Below, piece by piece: positions 1 to 8,193 of a DNA stretch of 64,000 nucleotides. The notes beneath the pieces were generated by a model that searched no databases, was not told where the DNA came from, and worked only from the letters and a program-made list of their open reading frames with translations. Both the position numbers and the translations under genes were made by a program. The stretch comes from Candidatus Marisimplicoccus framensis. GTDB lineage: Bacteria > Bacteroidota > Bacteroidia > Flavobacteriales > Flavobacteriaceae. The stretch is taken from positions 992,001 to 1,056,000 of the forward strand of contig CAJIZN010000001.1 of the NCBI GenBank assembly GCA_905182065.1. Reading direction: 5' to 3'. Within the stretch, counting starts at the first letter, position 1. Each line of letters opens with the position of its first letter.

Positions 1-374
1 TGGTTTAAAAATAAAGATTAAATCATATTTATAATTATTTGGTAAATTATCCCAATAATGAGATGACTTATTTATAGACTTAAGGTATGCTGTAATTTCA
101 TGTATACCTCTATCATAAAAAATAAGATTTTCTTTACAGCTTATATCCTTCCCCTTTTCATAATCTTCATGTCTTCTTTTAAAAATTTCATTGCTTATCC
201 CAATTGGATTCGTTTTGAATTCAGATCCATGTAATTTATAGTCTGTTAGTATCTCTCTTGCAGCTTCTTGAAAGCAAAGAAATTCCCCTTACTAAGAGCA
301 TTAATAACGCTAGTCTTTCCAGTACTTGGTCCTCCAGCTAAAACAATTCTTTTATTTATCTTTCCTTGTATCAT
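1..374 (-). CDS. AAA_28-type ATPase/kinase, 3' end outside the window, one internal frameshift
   Basis: Reading the minus strand from the ATG at 374 gives a P-loop protein beginning MIQGKINKRIVLAGG with Walker A GGPSTGKTS near residue 14, followed by an F-Q-E-A-A-R-E-I block and a YDRG motif. This pattern is that of AAA_28 (NadR-like NTPase/kinase-type) proteins. The reading frame must shift by -1 between about 275 and 288: upstream codons run through the Walker A, then the EAAREI part is found one frame earlier, consistent with one missing base in the GGGG or TTT run. The gene then stays open to the left edge, about 125 codons in all. Substrate cannot be told from what is visible. Confidence 0.7.
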
Positions 375-393
375 CTTCCCAAAAAGGATTAGT

Positions 394-401
394 TATATTT
401 G
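394..401 (+). promoter_or_regulatory. Candidate -7 box (TATATTTG) for the DUF493 gene
   Basis: Exact match to the Bacteroidota primary-sigma -7 consensus TAnnTTTG, 26 bases before the TTG start at 428. It overlaps head to head with the opposite promoter at 414-421, so this 54-base gap is a divergent control region. Confidence 0.5.
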
Positions 402-413
402 TGTAAATCTTTA

Positions 414-421
414 CAAAAATA
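414..421 (-). promoter_or_regulatory. Candidate -7 box (TATTTTTG) for the AAA_28 gene
   Basis: On the minus strand the bases read TATTTTTG, an exact TAnnTTTG match, 39 bases ahead of the ATG at 374. No clear -33 TTG was found at the expected spacing. Confidence 0.45.
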
Positions 422-427
422 ATTCCC

Positions 428-721
428 TTGTCAAATAAAAATACTAAATCTGAAGATTTTTATTTAAGATTTGAAGAACAGTTGTTAGAATCTCAGGATT
501 GGCCTGGGATGTACATGTATAAGTTTATTGTCAAGGATGGGAAAAATGAGATTGATCAGTTAAAGAAAATTTTAGATAATTATGACGGAAATATTTCTTT
601 CAAGTCCTCTTCGAGTAATAAGTTTATTAGCGTAACGTTTGAACATAAAGTATCATCTCCATCAGATGTAATTAAAGTATATAGAGAGGTTAGTGTCATA
701 GATGATATAATTAGCCTCTAA
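428..721 (+). CDS. DUF493 family protein (YbeD-like)
   Basis: A 97-residue protein matching the DUF493/YbeD pattern: an acidic N-terminal stretch, then WPGMYMYKFIV, a K-x-E-I-x-x-L segment, and a C-terminal alternating beta/alpha part ending in an S-V-T-F-E strand and a Y-R-E helix. The family has an ACT-like ferredoxin fold and no settled function. The start is TTG at 428: an in-frame TAA lies a few codons upstream and no ATG is available before the conserved region. It is followed 29 bases later by the DUF4290 gene and murA, probably as one transcript. Confidence 0.8.
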   Translation: MSNKNTKSEDFYLRFEEQLLESQDWPGMYMYKFIVKDGKNEIDQLKKILDNYDGNISFKSSSSNKFISVTFEHKVSSPSDVIKVYREVSVIDDIISL

Positions 722-750
722 ATGGTAATTAATTTATTAAATTGCGGTAT

Positions 751-1392
751 ATGAATTCATTAGAATATAATACAGAAAGAACTAAACTGATAATTCCTGA
801 GTACGGAAGACATGTTCATCAAATGATTGATCAAGCTGTTGCTTTGAAGGATAAAGATGAACGAAATAAAATGGCTAAAGCTATTATTGGTGTCATGGGT
901 AATCTTAATCCTCATTTAAGAGATGTTCCAGACTTTAAGCATAAACTTTGGGCTCAGCTCTTTATTATGTCAAATTTTGAATTAGATGCTGATAGTCCTT
1001 TTGAAAAACCATCAAAAGAAGTATATGTTAATGCAAAGCCAAATAAGTTAGAATACCCACAGAGTTTTCCAAAATATAGATTTTATGGAAATAATATTAA
1101 AAAAATGATTGATATAGCTATGTCTTGGGAAGAAGGGGATTTAAAAGATAAGCTTATTGCTAACATAGCAAATCACATGAAGAAGTGTTTTTTGAATTGG
1201 AACAAAGACACCGTTGAGGATAAAGTAATTTTTGACCACTTAGCTGACTTGTCTAATGGTACTTTAAAGGTTCCTGAATCTAAATTGCCTTTAACAGAAT
1301 CTAGTGAGTTTTTAAAGAATAAGGTTAAGACTAATAATAATTACAAGACAACAAATAATAAAAACAGAAAAAAGCCTAAAAGAAGATATTAA
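751..1392 (+). CDS. DUF4290 domain-containing protein
   Basis: A Bacteroidota-restricted family of unknown function. The N-terminus LEYNTERTKLIIPEYGRHVH is its hallmark, followed by a mostly helical protein with the NLNPHLRDVPDFKHKLWAQL segment and a basic, Asn/Lys-rich tail ending KKPKRRY. The ATG at 751 is chosen over an in-frame TTG at 742 because family members begin just before the EYNT block. The stop overlaps the murA start as TAATG, so the two are translationally coupled; this DUF4290-murA order is familiar from flavobacterial genomes. Confidence 0.85.
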   Translation: MNSLEYNTERTKLIIPEYGRHVHQMIDQAVALKDKDERNKMAKAIIGVMGNLNPHLRDVPDFKHKLWAQLFIMSNFELDADSPFEKPSKEVYVNAKPNKLEYPQSFPKYRFYGNNIKKMIDIAMSWEEGDLKDKLIANIANHMKKCFLNWNKDTVEDKVIFDHLADLSNGTLKVPESKLPLTESSEFLKNKVKTNNNYKTTNNKNRKKPKRRY

Positions 1393-2702
1393 TGTCCAGT
1401 CTAAGAGTAAGAGGAGGTATTAAATTGTCTGGTGAGATTACACCACAAGGTGCTAAAAATGAAGCACTTCAGGTTATCTGTGCAACTTTATTATCAGAAA
1501 GTGATATTACTATTTCTAATATTCCTGATATTATTGATGTTAATAAACTCATTGATATACTTAAAAATTTAGGTGTTAAAATTTCTGAGCTAGAAAAAGG
1601 TAAATATTCCTTTAATGCAAAAAATATAAATCTTGAATATCTTAATAAAGGTGAATTTTTAAATGATGCAAAGTCATTAAGAGGGTCTATAATGTTAGTA
1701 GGACCTCTTTTGTCTAGATTTGGTTCTGCATCAATACCAAGGCCAGGAGGAGATAAGATTGGAAGAAGAAGATTAGACACACACTTTATAAATCTTGAAA
1801 AGTTAGGTGCAAATCTTGAATATGATTCAAAGAGTAGAACATATTCAGTAAATTCAGAAAACTCTCTTAAAGGTTCAACTATTCTTCTTGATGAGGCATC
1901 TGTTACAGGTACTGCAAACATAATTATGGCAGCTGTTTTAGCAGACGGAGTTACATCTATATATAATGCTGCATGTGAACCTTATATTCAGCAGCTATGT
2001 TTACTGTTAAATAATATGGGTTCTAAAATTTCTGGAATTGGATCAAATCTTTTAAAAATTGAGGGTGTAAATAAGCTAGATGGTGCCAATCATAGAATAT
2101 TGCCAGATATGATTGAGATAGGTAGTTGGATAGGATTAGCAGCAATGACTCAAAGTAAACTTAGAATAAAAAATGTTTCATGGGATAACTTAGGACAAAT
2201 ACCTGAGGTATTTAGAAAGTTAGGAATTACTTTAAATAAAGAAGACGATGATATAGTTATTCCTGCTCACTTGAATGGATATTCTGTATCCAATTATATT
2301 GATGGTTCTATTTTAACTATTTCAGATGCACCGTGGCCAGGATTTAGTCCAGATTTAATTTCTATCATACTAGTAACAGCTACTCAAGCCAATGGAAGTA
2401 CTCTAATCCATCAAAAGATGTTTGAGAGTAGATTGTTTTTTGTTGACAAGTTAATAGACATGGGTGCTAAGATAATTTTATGTGACCCCCATAGAGCTTC
2501 AGTTATTGGACATAATTTTAAATCTTCATTAAAACCAACTATAATGACTTCTCCTGATATTAGAGCTGGTATAGCACTTTTAATAGCTGCTCTTTCAGCC
2601 TCTGGCGAAAGTATAATTCAAAACGTTGAGCAAATAGATCGTGGTTACGAAAATATAGTAGAAAGATTAAAATCTATAGGAGCTGATATTGAAAGAATCT
2701 AG
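1392..2702 (+). CDS. murA: UDP-N-acetylglucosamine 1-carboxyvinyltransferase MurA
   Basis: First committed step of peptidoglycan synthesis: transfers enolpyruvate from PEP to UDP-GlcNAc in the cytoplasm. At 436 residues it has full family length, with the QGAKNEALQ motif at residues 19-27, the two-lobed inside-out alpha/beta barrel pattern, and the active-site loop RPGGDKIGRRRLD near residues 117-129. At the position of the catalytic Cys (Cys115 in E. coli) this protein has Asp121, encoded by GAT at 1752-1754. Natural Cys-to-Asp MurA enzymes are active but escape alkylation by fosfomycin. The start overlaps the preceding stop (TAATG). Confidence 0.97.
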   Translation: MSSLRVRGGIKLSGEITPQGAKNEALQVICATLLSESDITISNIPDIIDVNKLIDILKNLGVKISELEKGKYSFNAKNINLEYLNKGEFLNDAKSLRGSIMLVGPLLSRFGSASIPRPGGDKIGRRRLDTHFINLEKLGANLEYDSKSRTYSVNSENSLKGSTILLDEASVTGTANIIMAAVLADGVTSIYNAACEPYIQQLCLLLNNMGSKISGIGSNLLKIEGVNKLDGANHRILPDMIEIGSWIGLAAMTQSKLRIKNVSWDNLGQIPEVFRKLGITLNKEDDDIVIPAHLNGYSVSNYIDGSILTISDAPWPGFSPDLISIILVTATQANGSTLIHQKMFESRLFFVDKLIDMGAKIILCDPHRASVIGHNFKSSLKPTIMTSPDIRAGIALLIAALSASGESIIQNVEQIDRGYENIVERLKSIGADIERI

Positions 2703-2704
2703 CG

Positions 2705-2980
2705 TTATCTTTTTGATATTTTATTATTTGAGATATTCCTCTGCATTTTACATTTAAACCTATCAATATTATTTTCTCTTAATTTTAAATGCTTAGTCTT
2801 TCTTCCACTAACTCTTTCTCTCCAGAGCTTAAAACTATTGCGTTTAAGATTATTTCTCATCAAACTAATCAATTCCTTTTCATTAATCTCAAACTGATTA
2901 AATATTGCTTCAAAAGGAGTTCTATCCTCCCATGCCATCTCAATTATTCTATCAATCTCTATTAAGGTTTTATCTTTCAT
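2705..2980 (-). CDS. TIGR03643/DUF2805 family protein
   Basis: A small basic protein (91 residues) with the family signature: ALIEIDRIIE-like first helix, MAWEDRTPFEAIFNQF, then a helix-turn-helix-like ELISLMRNNLKRNSFKLWRERV and RKTKH. The pattern looks like a DNA-binding helix-turn-helix, but no function is established. It is the last gene of the photobiology operon and overlaps the end of the photolyase-like gene by 11 bases. Homologues tend to sit beside cryptochrome/photolyase genes, which suggests a shared role; that role is inferred from context only. Confidence 0.75.
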   Translation of the reverse strand: MKDKTLIEIDRIIEMAWEDRTPFEAIFNQFEINEKELISLMRNNLKRNSFKLWRERVSGRKTKHLKLRENNIDRFKCKMQRNISNNKISKR

Positions 2981-4460
2981 TACTAATCTTAGTTATAAAC
3001 TTTTCTCCATTAAGAAGGTGAGATTCTCTTTTCTTAGGATCCATTTTATCAAATGTATTTATAAGCATTCTAAGCCTTGGATTTTTTATAAAAAAATCTC
3101 TTTGCTTATCCATAAATCTCCAAAAAAGGCCATCCCATATTACATCCCATTCACCTTTTTTATAGTCACTCATTTTGTAAATGTAATTACTACTACTAAT
3201 ATAGGGTTTTGTAGACATCAGTCCTCCATCAGCAAACTGACTCATACCATATATGTTTGGAACCATAACCCAATCATATGAATCAATAAACAGTTCCATA
3301 AACCATCTATATACTTCATCAGGATCAAATTCACATAATAACATAAAATTTCCTAACACCATTAATCTTTCGATATGATGTAAATAACCAGTTTCATTTA
3401 CTTTTTTTATTGAAATATCAATTGGTTCTATACCGGTATCTCCAGTATAAAAAGAGGAAGGAATTTTTCTTTTAAAACCCCAAAAATTATTTGTTCTTTC
3501 GAATGATCCTTTAACACAATAAATTCCTCTTATAAACTCTCTCCATCCCATAATTTGTCTTATAAAACCCTCAGTTGAATTTATAGGAATTTCATGTTCT
3601 ACTGAAAAGTCTATAGAATCTTGAATTACTTTTCTGGGATTTATAAAACCAACATTCATTAAAGGACTTAAAATGCTATGGTTAAGTGTTAGTTCATCCT
3701 TAACAATTGCATCTTCATAGTCTCCAAACTTGTTAAATCTCTCCAGTAAGAAATCTTTAAACCACTTTTCAGATTCGTCAATTGTAGTAGGGTAATTAAA
3801 TTCTCCAAGTGAGCCAAGATTATCACCAAAATATTTTATTACATATTTTTCTGATTCAATAACATATTTATTCTTTTTTGGATTTTCAACTTTAGGAGGG
3901 ATTTCATCTTTAGGAAATTTCTTTCTATTTAGAATATCATATGTCCACTCTCCGCCTTCTGGTTTCCCATTAGAATCAATCAAAACATTCCTTTTCTTTC
4001 TCTCAGACTTATAAAATGAAGTTTGAAAAAATTTCTTTTTAGAATCTTTAAAAAAAACATTTAAATCATCACTTGAATTAATAAATAAATTGGTGTCGTG
4101 AATAATAAGTTTAATATCCAGTTCGCTGCATGTTTTTTTAATTCTTTTACTAACTAAATAGTCAACAGGATCGTAGATTTCAATTATTTTATATCCAAGA
4201 GTATTAATTTTTTTAACTAAATCTTTGATGTTAGATTCTTTTTTAAATGAATCAACATATTCAACATCACAGCTAAATTCTTTTAGATAATCTTCATAAA
4301 ACTTCATTGTAGCTCTATGAAAAGAGATTTTTTGTTTGTGAAACTTATATTGTTTAAAAAAAAGAAATTCCTCTAGAAGGAAAATTTTATAATTCTTTTT
4401 ATGAAAAAGACTTTCTTTAAATAGTTGATTGGGCAATATAATACAGCAGCTCTTAACCAT
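2970..4460 (-). CDS. Photolyase/cryptochrome-family protein of the PhrB/DPRP type lacking the Fe-S cysteines
   Basis: A 496-residue flavoprotein related to the prokaryotic (6-4) photolyases (PF04244). An N-terminal antenna domain (CIILPNQLF, then SFHRATMKFYEDYL) is followed by the FAD domain, with GFIRQIMGWREFIRGIY, HHIERLMVLGNFMLL, MSQFADGG and KPYISSSNYIYKMSDY near residue 433. Fe-S photolyases of this family carry four cluster cysteines: one before the HHIERLM helix and three after the MSDY motif. None is here; MSDY is followed directly by KKGEWDVIWDGLFWRF. The cluster is therefore predicted absent. Overlaps cryDASH by 8 bases upstream. Confidence 0.88.
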   Translation of the reverse strand: MVKSCCIILPNQLFKESLFHKKNYKIFLLEEFLFFKQYKFHKQKISFHRATMKFYEDYLKEFSCDVEYVDSFKKESNIKDLVKKINTLGYKIIEIYDPVDYLVSKRIKKTCSELDIKLIIHDTNLFINSSDDLNVFFKDSKKKFFQTSFYKSERKKRNVLIDSNGKPEGGEWTYDILNRKKFPKDEIPPKVENPKKNKYVIESEKYVIKYFGDNLGSLGEFNYPTTIDESEKWFKDFLLERFNKFGDYEDAIVKDELTLNHSILSPLMNVGFINPRKVIQDSIDFSVEHEIPINSTEGFIRQIMGWREFIRGIYCVKGSFERTNNFWGFKRKIPSSFYTGDTGIEPIDISIKKVNETGYLHHIERLMVLGNFMLLCEFDPDEVYRWFMELFIDSYDWVMVPNIYGMSQFADGGLMSTKPYISSSNYIYKMSDYKKGEWDVIWDGLFWRFMDKQRDFFIKNPRLRMLINTFDKMDPKKRESHLLNGEKFITKISNER

Positions 4461-5745
4461 TTAACCAAGTTTGTTCATACATTTTTTTGGGATCATACCT
4501 TTCTGACTGTAATTTTGGATTAAACTTTCTAAAGGGCATAGAATCATTACCTATTCCTGCGTTATATAGCCAATTACCATAATTACTGTGAACATCATAA
4601 TCAATGAGAAGTGACTCAAAATATTCAGCACCAATTCTCCAATCAATCTTTAATTCTTTAGTCAAATAATTAGCAACATTTTGTCTACCTCTGTTAGACA
4701 TAAATCCTGTAAGTGATAATTCCTTCATGTTGGCGTTAATAAATGGATCATCTGTTTCGCCATTGATCCAACTATTCAAAAGGTTAATATCTTGTGACCA
4801 TTCCTTGTCACTCCCATAAATTCCATCACTACTGAAAAATTTCTCTCTATGTTGCATCGAAACATATTTAAAAAAGTCTCTCCAGATTAATTCAAAGAAT
4901 AACCAATAAGTTGAATCATTCTTCTCTACTGTATTCTCATAATTTTTTATTTGTGAATAAACATATTTTACTGATAATGAACCATTTGCAAGCCAAGAAG
5001 AAATTTTTGAACTATAATCTTTTCCCAATAGGCCATTTCGAGTTAATTTATATTTAGACAAATTCTTTGATTCAAAAAAATATTCATTTACTCTATCTAT
5101 ACCATGTGTTTCACCACCAAGGAATTTAAATGCAGAGTCTTTATGAACTTCAAATTCTTCATAGCCTAACTCTGATAATGAAGGAATAGAATATTCCTCA
5201 TTAATTAGGTTTGTTTTACTTAATGGTTTTGGTGATGGTACTATATCGTCTATTGATAATAACTTCTCACATTTTTTCCTAAAATTTGAGAAGCCACGAG
5301 GTATATTCTCATAAACTCCACTTACATCAGATGGTGAAAACAAGAACTGATCAAAATCTTTTATCAAATTCACATTGGATGGAATATTCTCTTCTTCAAG
5401 TAGCTCATCTCTAGTCCATTCTTTTTGAATATAAATATTGTCAATTTTATACTTGCTAATTACTGAGTTAATTGATGATTTAAGATCTTCATTTTTAACT
5501 ACGAGAGATATGTTGATTCTATCTAATTGTTTTTTTAAATCAGAAATTGACTCTAGTAAAAATTTAATTCTAAACTTTTCTGTTTTTTTGAACCCATAAC
5601 TAGTTGATTTAATAATATTAGGGTCAATATTAATATAACCAATAACTTTATCTGAATTTTCAACTGATTTTTTAAGAGATAAATTATCTATTACTCTTAG
5701 ATTGTTTCTAAACCAAACTAAACTGGTTACTTTTTTTTCTGGCAT
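4453..5745 (-). CDS. Cryptochrome DASH (FAD/folate photolyase-family protein)
   Basis: A 430-residue DASH-type cryptochrome. The N-terminal alpha/beta antenna domain begins [13 protein letters not shown]; the linker leads to the FAD-binding helical domain with [48 protein letters not shown] and the [20 protein letters not shown] block, all diagnostic of cry-DASH. Family members repair cyclobutane dimers in single-stranded or looped DNA and may sense blue light. The ATG at 5745 lies within the end of the upstream DUF2256 gene (19-base overlap), so translation is likely coupled. Confidence 0.93.
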   Translation of the reverse strand: MPEKKVTSLVWFRNNLRVIDNLSLKKSVENSDKVIGYINIDPNIIKSTSYGFKKTEKFRIKFLLESISDLKKQLDRINISLVVKNEDLKSSINSVISKYKIDNIYIQKEWTRDELLEEENIPSNVNLIKDFDQFLFSPSDVSGVYENIPRGFSNFRKKCEKLLSIDDIVPSPKPLSKTNLINEEYSIPSLSELGYEEFEVHKDSAFKFLGGETHGIDRVNEYFFESKNLSKYKLTRNGLLGKDYSSKISSWLANGSLSVKYVYSQIKNYENTVEKNDSTYWLFFELIWRDFFKYVSMQHREKFFSSDGIYGSDKEWSQDINLLNSWINGETDDPFINANMKELSLTGFMSNRGRQNVANYLTKELKIDWRIGAEYFESLLIDYDVHSNYGNWLYNAGIGNDSMPFRKFNPKLQSERYDPKKMYEQTWLNG

Positions 5746-5864
5746 GATTTACTACAGTATTTGACATTATCCCAATTTTTCTCCCATTTTTTTCTCCAGA
5801 CGAAGTCTAGTCCACATGTTAGGCACACTTTTGATGGTAGATTTGTTTTTTTAACTCCTCTCAT
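5727..5864 (-). CDS. DUF2256 zinc-ribbon mini-protein (45 residues)
   Basis: Read directly on the minus strand from ATG at 5864 to TAA at 5727. The product starts [20 protein letters not shown] and ends [10 protein letters not shown]. Its two pairs, CLTC and CSKSC, form a four-cysteine zinc ribbon, and the [17 protein letters not shown] core is the DUF2256 signature. It overlaps the SDR stop by one base (TAATG) and the cryDASH start by 19 bases, so it is embedded in the operon. The family is strongly tied to photolyase genes; the role is unknown, possibly nucleic-acid binding. Confidence 0.88.
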   Translation of the reverse strand: MRGVKKTNLPSKVCLTCGLDFVWRKKWEKNWDNVKYCSKSCQKKK

Positions 5865-6556
5865 TAATTTGTTTTGACTGAGCTCATACCTCCATCAAAT
5901 GGAATTATTTGACCAGTCATCCACTTGCTATTATCTTCAAGTAAAAATTTTACAATTTCAGATATATCCTTTGGAGATCCAATCTCCTTTAAAGGGTGTC
6001 TATTTCTTGAGTTTTCTAATTTAGTCTCAGAGTTAAGAAATTTTTCAGCTAATGGAGTATCTAAAATAGACGGAGCTATTGAGTTAACTCTTATTTTTGG
6101 TGCAAATTCAGCTGCTAAAGACCTTGTAAGTCCTTCAATTGCTCCCTTAGAAGATGATACTGAGCTATGAAACGGCATACCTATTTTAACAGCAACAGTA
6201 CTAAACATGACAATACTTGGGTTTTCTGCTGCTTGAATTTTTGTTAATACTTTTTGAAGAATCTTAACACATCCCATTACATTAATATTAAAGTCGTCAA
6301 GAAATACTGAAGGCTTTAACCCTTTAAATGGCCTTAGGTTAATTGTTCCAGGTAGGTAAACAAATCCATCTAATTGATCTGGTAGCCAATCAGTTTCAAA
6401 TTCTTTATCAAGATCTAATTCATGTGTTTTAATGTTAGGGTCATTAAATTTTCCTTGATCTCTAGTAGATATAAATAAATTATTATCCTTTTTTAATTTT
6501 TGTGATAGTTCATAACCAATTCCAGTTGAACCACCAATAAGCAGTATGTTTTTCAT
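5864..6556 (-). CDS. SDR-family (Rossmann) protein lacking the catalytic Tyr
   Basis: A 230-residue short-chain dehydrogenase/reductase fold: nucleotide-binding GGSTGIG at residues 8-14, a Leu-Pro-Gly at 68-70 in place of the NNAG motif, Ser119 in the MFSTVAV strand, Lys137 in SSSKGAIEG, and the usual C-terminal IPFDGGMSS. The YxxxK motif is not intact: the position four residues before Lys137 is Val133. Canonical proton relay through Tyr is therefore missing. It lies between SRPBCC and DUF2256 without gaps. The substrate is unknown; its context suggests a role in light or pigment-related metabolism (inference). Confidence 0.85.
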   Translation of the reverse strand: MKNILLIGGSTGIGYELSQKLKKDNNLFISTRDQGKFNDPNIKTHELDLDKEFETDWLPDQLDGFVYLPGTINLRPFKGLKPSVFLDDFNINVMGCVKILQKVLTKIQAAENPSIVMFSTVAVKIGMPFHSSVSSSKGAIEGLTRSLAAEFAPKIRVNSIAPSILDTPLAEKFLNSETKLENSRNRHPLKEIGSPKDISEIVKFLLEDNSKWMTGQIIPFDGGMSSVKTN

Positions 6557-7021
6557 TTATTTAAAATTTCCAAAGTTTTTTATTAATTCTAATTCTCTGT
6601 ATTTAAAAACGCTGTTCAACTTAGAATTAATAAAAAGGAAATTTAAAAGAACTCCAATAGGGCCGAATGGTATCTTGTAATGTATCACATCTTCCATAAG
6701 AACTCCGCCATCTATTTCTTTAATAAAATGCTTGTGATGCCAGAATGAATATGGTCCAAAACGTTGTTCATCTATAAAAAATTCTTTATCCTTAACCTGA
6801 GTTATTTCCGTAACCCAATTAATTTTAAAACCAAAAATAGGTCTAACAGTATACTGAATAATTTGTCCTGGATAAGCTTTTCGTTTATCCCAATCAGTAA
6901 TATTGAAATCCATAGACTTGGGTGTTATTAATTCCAAATTGTTGGGCGATGATAAAAAATCCCATGCTTCATTCAAATTTATAGGAAGTTTTTGTGAATA
7001 TTTTAACTTAAAGATTCTCAT
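6557..7021 (-). CDS. SRPBCC (START/Bet v1-like) family protein
   Basis: A 154-residue protein with the helix-grip pattern of the SRPBCC superfamily: LKYSQKLPINLNEAWDFLSSPNNLELITP at the start, a central GQIIQYTVRPIFG strand, DEQRFGPYSFWHHKHFIKE, and a C-terminal helix ending LIKNFGNFK. Members bind hydrophobic ligands or act as cyclase/dehydrase-like proteins. The W-H-H-K-H cluster is typical of the subgroup found near photolyase genes. It overlaps maf by 14 bases upstream and abuts SDR downstream. Confidence 0.82.
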   Translation of the reverse strand: MRIFKLKYSQKLPINLNEAWDFLSSPNNLELITPKSMDFNITDWDKRKAYPGQIIQYTVRPIFGFKINWVTEITQVKDKEFFIDEQRFGPYSFWHHKHFIKEIDGGVLMEDVIHYKIPFGPIGVLLNFLFINSKLNSVFKYRELELIKNFGNFK

Positions 7022-7604
7022 TAATAATTTTTAAAATTTTGTTAGTAACTTGAGGTACGGGAAGTCCTAAAACACTTGTATAGCTACCGTTAATGACTTC
7101 GACTCCAATCATTCCAATCCAATCTTGGATTCCATAGCTTCCAGCTTTATCAATTGGGTTTACTGTATCAACATAATAATTGATTTCTTTTTCTGTAAGA
7201 TCTTTATATTTCACTTTGGTTGATTCTGTCAAAATTTCAAAACTAGAAGAGGTTAAGAAACCAACAGAAGTTATAACTTGATGATTCTGTCCAGCAAATA
7301 TTTTTAACATATTTTTTGCTTCAATTTTATCTTTTGGTTTACCCCAACACTTTTCTTGAAACCAAACTAGAGTATCTGCAGTAATAATAATTTGATTATC
7401 CTTGACTATATTCCTAAATGGTTTTGATTTATTAATAACTATGTGTTCAGCTATTTCTTTACTTTTAAGTGTATTGGGGAAATCTTCATTAACTGGAATA
7501 GAATTCACATCAAATTTGATACCAGTCATCTCAAGAAGTTCTTTTCTTCTTGAAGATGCAGAGCCTAAAGTAATTTGATAGTTAGAATTGTTAATTATAT
7601 CCAT
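7008..7604 (-). CDS. maf: Maf-family nucleoside triphosphate pyrophosphatase
   Basis: A house-cleaning enzyme that hydrolyses non-canonical or excess nucleoside triphosphates to monophosphates. Shown by LGSASSRRKELL near residues 13-24 (phosphate-binding loop), a TADTLVW strand with the catalytic Asp, the KPKDKIEAKNML helix, and the GSYGIQDWIG motif that contacts the base. Length 198 is normal. It overlaps kdsC by 10 bases and the SRPBCC gene by 14, in the middle of the minus-strand operon. Confidence 0.92.
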   Translation of the reverse strand: MDIINNSNYQITLGSASSRRKELLEMTGIKFDVNSIPVNEDFPNTLKSKEIAEHIVINKSKPFRNIVKDNQIIITADTLVWFQEKCWGKPKDKIEAKNMLKIFAGQNHQVITSVGFLTSSSFEILTESTKVKYKDLTEKEINYYVDTVNPIDKAGSYGIQDWIGMIGVEVINGSYTSVLGLPVPQVTNKILKIINENL

Positions 7605-8095
7605 TTATTGTGGATTCTCATTACTTGCTCAATTACATCCCTAACACATCCATACCCACCCTCTTTTGGAGAAATATAATCGCAAATAGATTTTACATCA
7701 ACTGATGCATCACTTGGACAAGTTGAAATACCAACCACTTTAAGTACTTTAATATCTGGATTATCATCACCCATATATAAAATATTTTTTAGATCTATCT
7801 TTTTTTCTTTTGTAAATTTCTCCAAGATTCCAATTTTATCGTAGGCTCTTAGGAATACATCTTCAACACCTAGAGAGTTAAGTCTCTTTCTAACATTTTC
7901 TTGCATTCCTCCTGATATTATAGCCATTTTATAACCCTTAGATACTGCATGTTTTACAGCATACCCGTCCTTTGCATTAAATTGTCTATCTATCTTTCCG
8001 TCGTGTCTATATATAATTTTTCCATTTGTCATTACGCCATCTACGTCAAAAATGAAAGTGGTAATATCTTTTAATCTTGTTTTGTAACTATCCAT
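7595..8095 (-). CDS. kdsC: 3-deoxy-D-manno-octulosonate 8-phosphate phosphatase KdsC (HAD family)
   Basis: Removes the phosphate from Kdo-8-phosphate for lipopolysaccharide core synthesis. The four HAD motifs are visible: FDVDGVMTNG (nucleophile and acid/base Asp), IISGG, the Lys region before NILYMGDDNPD, and that last acidic pair. At 166 residues it lacks a cap domain, as C0-type KdsC enzymes do. First gene of the minus-strand operon, preceded by a TAAATTTG box. KdsA, which makes its substrate, is encoded separately at 22.4-23.2 kb. Confidence 0.92.
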   Translation of the reverse strand: MDSYKTRLKDITTFIFDVDGVMTNGKIIYRHDGKIDRQFNAKDGYAVKHAVSKGYKMAIISGGMQENVRKRLNSLGVEDVFLRAYDKIGILEKFTKEKKIDLKNILYMGDDNPDIKVLKVVGISTCPSDASVDVKSICDYISPKEGGYGCVRDVIEQVMRIHNKWI

Positions 8096-8110
8096 ATTAT
8101 TTTAAAGACG

Positions 8111-8118
8111 CAAATTTA
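8111..8118 (-). promoter_or_regulatory. Candidate -7 box (TAAATTTG) for the kdsC-to-DUF2805 operon
   Basis: Exact TAnnTTTG on the minus strand, 15 bases upstream of the kdsC ATG at 8095. No other such box was seen in the tightly packed 5.4 kb downstream, so it may drive the whole eight-gene unit including the photolyase genes. Confidence 0.5.
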
Positions 8119-8174
8119 AATAAACTTTAACATCTAATTGTTTACAATTACCTTAAATATTAAAAATTCATATT

Positions 8175-8182
8175 TATCTTTG
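8175..8182 (+). promoter_or_regulatory. Candidate -7 box (TATCTTTG) for ccsBA
   Basis: Exact TAnnTTTG match ending 11 bases before the ccsBA ATG at 8194; implies a very short 5' leader. Confidence 0.5.
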
Positions 8183-8193
8183 ATGCCTTACTA

